Shown here piece by piece: positions 62,622-64,000 of a DNA stretch of 64,000 nucleotides (position 1 is the stretch's first letter; the number at the start of each line of letters is the position of its first letter). Location: contig NZ_JACJTU010000002.1 of the NCBI RefSeq assembly GCF_014698835.1, positions 248,001 to 312,000 on the forward strand, read 5' to 3'. The position numbers and the translations under genes are program-made. This DNA is from Nostoc paludosum FACHB-159. Its GTDB lineage: Bacteria; Cyanobacteriota; Cyanobacteriia; Cyanobacteriales; Nostocaceae. A model generated the notes under the pieces. That model was not told the DNA's origin and did no database searches. It saw only the letters and a program-made list of their open reading frames with translations.

Positions 62622-63620
62622 CTATTGATGTCGCTTTTGATGCCACTGCCACGCATGAGCCACAATATCTTTGATGGATGGATATTGAGGTTGCCAGTTT
62701 AACATTGTTCTGGCTTTTTCGGCGCTACCAATCAGAATTGGGGGATCGCCAGGACGGCGATCGCGTTCTTCAACTTTTATGCTAGCTCCTGTCACGGCCT
62801 CAGCTGCTGCAATTACTTCTCTGACAGAAAAGCCGCTACCATTACCCAAATTAAAAACTTCGCTATCGCCACCTTTTAATAAATATTCCAATCCCAAAAT
62901 ATGAGCATCTGCTAAGTCATTTACATGAATATAGTCACGAATACAAGTACCATCGGGTGTAGGATAATCAGTACCGAAAATTGAAATCGACTCTCGTTTG
63001 CCTAAAGCTGTCAGCAATACCAAAGGAATCAAATGTGTTTCTGGTTCGTGATCCTCACCCAGTAAACCGTCGGGATTAGCACCAGCGGCATTAAAATATC
63101 GAAAACGTACTGATTTGAAACCGTAAGCTACATCAAAATCAGTCAGAATCCGCTCCACCATCAACTTAGTAGCCCCATAAGGATTAATCGGATTTTGGGG
63201 ATGGGTTTCTGGAATTGGCACGAATTCCGGTACACCATAGGTGGCACAAGTGGAAGAAAATACAAATTTATTAACAGAAGCCGTCAACATGGCCTCTAAC
63301 AGCGTGAGAGTCCCAAGGACGTTATTGCGGTAATATTTGGCAGGGTCAGTTACCGACTCTCCCACGTAGGCGTATGCAGAAAAGTGCATCACCGCGCTAA
63401 TATCGTGGGTTTTGAATAGGTGGTCGAGTAGAGAGCGATCGCTTGTATCGCCTACTATCAGTTCTACTTGTAAAACCTTTTCTACTAGGTCGCGATGACC
63501 GTATACCAAATTATCAAGAATGACAACGTTGTAACCCGCTTGCTTGAGAGCAAGCACTGTATGAGAGCCAATATACCCAGCTCCCCCTGTTACCAAAATC
63601 GTAGGCTTTCGAGATGACAT
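62622..63620 (-). CDS. galE: UDP-glucose 4-epimerase
   Basis: A 332-aa protein from the ATG at 63620 (MSSRKPTILVTGGAGYIGS), which has AAAAGGA upstream; a further ATG-less extension to 63641 is not needed. TGGAGYIGS binds NAD, SSTCATYG gives the catalytic Ser/Thr, and NPYGATKLMVE is the Tyr-x-x-x-Lys dyad. YRNNVLGTL and the FRYFNAAGANPDG and CIRDYIHVNDL blocks are standard. It interconverts UDP-glucose and UDP-galactose for polysaccharide synthesis. Confidence 0.96.
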   Translation of the reverse strand: MSSRKPTILVTGGAGYIGSHTVLALKQAGYNVVILDNLVYGHRDLVEKVLQVELIVGDTSDRSLLDHLFKTHDISAVMHFSAYAYVGESVTDPAKYYRNNVLGTLTLLEAMLTASVNKFVFSSTCATYGVPEFVPIPETHPQNPINPYGATKLMVERILTDFDVAYGFKSVRFRYFNAAGANPDGLLGEDHEPETHLIPLVLLTALGKRESISIFGTDYPTPDGTCIRDYIHVNDLADAHILGLEYLLKGGDSEVFNLGNGSGFSVREVIAAAEAVTGASIKVEERDRRPGDPPILIGSAEKARTMLNWQPQYPSIKDIVAHAWQWHQKRHQ

Positions 63621-64000
63621 AGTTTTTCCTTTTAAGTTCACAACTACTGAATTAATTTAACTAATTCGGTGGAATTCCCCATAGCTCAATAGATAACTAT
63701 AAGAGTGGCCATGGACGGCCGAGAAATTGTCAGAGCCTATGCAGTGGCGTAGTTCACTTTACTGGTGCCACATTACTCTTCTGGAAATTTATAAATAATA
63801 GACGCAGTGTCAAAAAATTGCACTAAAATCACTACGACGGTAGTCTTTCGGTGTGAGGTTTGAGGTGTTTGAAGTCAAATGGTGCAATTACAATTTGACG
63901 ATAAAATAAATCCATTTCCCGGAACCTCTAGGCTAAACCTTACGGGTTAGCCAGTTGACGCTAGTGGCTCATGGGTAGACAGTGCATTCGGTGGGTATTT
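63621..64000. other. Window edge, upstream of galE
   Basis: 380 bases with no gene recognised. A hairpin GGCTAAACC/GGGTTAGCC (63931-63952, one mismatch) lies near the edge. A structured RNA gene could begin here and continue past the window, but nothing matches a known RNA. Confidence 0.5.

Noticed and set aside
63670-63740. TAGCTCAATAGATA resembling a tRNA D-arm
   Set aside because: No T-arm GTTCGA-type box, acceptor stem or anticodon loop could be assembled.

Overview
The window looks like chromosome of a filamentous, heterocyst-type cyanobacterium (Nostoc/Anabaena/Calothrix group). The evidence is dense HIP1 octamers (GCGATCGC), repeated CCCCATG/CCCAATG heptamer tracts (STRR-type repeats), an XisH/XisI pair, a DUF1400 hydrolase, an FtsH with cyanobacterial-type layout and a linoleate-type lipoxygenase. 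The genus is inference; no rRNA or tRNA gene was found.

Layout. 0-8.2 kb: 3' end of an SGNH hydrolase, an Rpn/PD-(D/E)XK protein, a pentapeptide-repeat membrane protein with a zinc-less MDR oxidoreductase upstream, ftsH, and a flavin reductase. 8.3-27.4 kb is accessory in character: a lipoxygenase with all iron ligands, then (minus strand) an alpha/beta hydrolase, a C25-like protease and a giant CHAT-STAND-WD40 protein; a ferrochelatase-family protein with a natural seven-His tail; and a two-gene plus-strand cassette of a P47/TULIP-like protein and a 1202-aa propeller/amphipathic-helix protein. 27.5-34.8 kb is mixed: MFS exporter, ilvB with an unusual zinc-ribbon tail, xisH/xisI, a TerB-like protein and an old-yellow-enzyme. 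35.9-37.9 kb: an AprBA-like flavoprotein/ferredoxin pair.

38.8-52.6 kb is a nearly complete carbon-phosphorus lyase locus: importer phnCDE behind a candidate Pho box; a convergent CYTH phosphatase; divergent regulator phnF; then phnG, phnH, a PhnO-like acetyltransferase, phnI, fosA, a first phnM-like gene, a PhnZ-like HD-domain oxygenase, phnJ, phnK, phnL and a second, canonical phnM. PhnGHI/PhnM prime the phosphonate as a ribose triphosphate adduct and remove pyrophosphate, PhnJ cleaves the C-P bond, and PhnK/L are the associated ATPases. phnN and phnP are not in the window. The operon carries two extra phosphonate-acting activities (FosA, PhnZ-like) and is riddled with tandem repeats, including fifteen 21-bp copies between phnJ and phnK.

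52.8-64 kb: a DUF6875-like protein, a DUF1400 alpha/beta hydrolase, an M28 aminopeptidase, a response regulator-kinase hybrid lacking its phospho-acceptor His, a SafE-type membrane protein with a periplasmic partner, and galE. Many gaps hold perfect hairpins, MITE-like elements and STRR tracts; these account for several false N-terminal or C-terminal extensions, so gene starts were moved inward where a ribosome-binding site or family alignment supported it.
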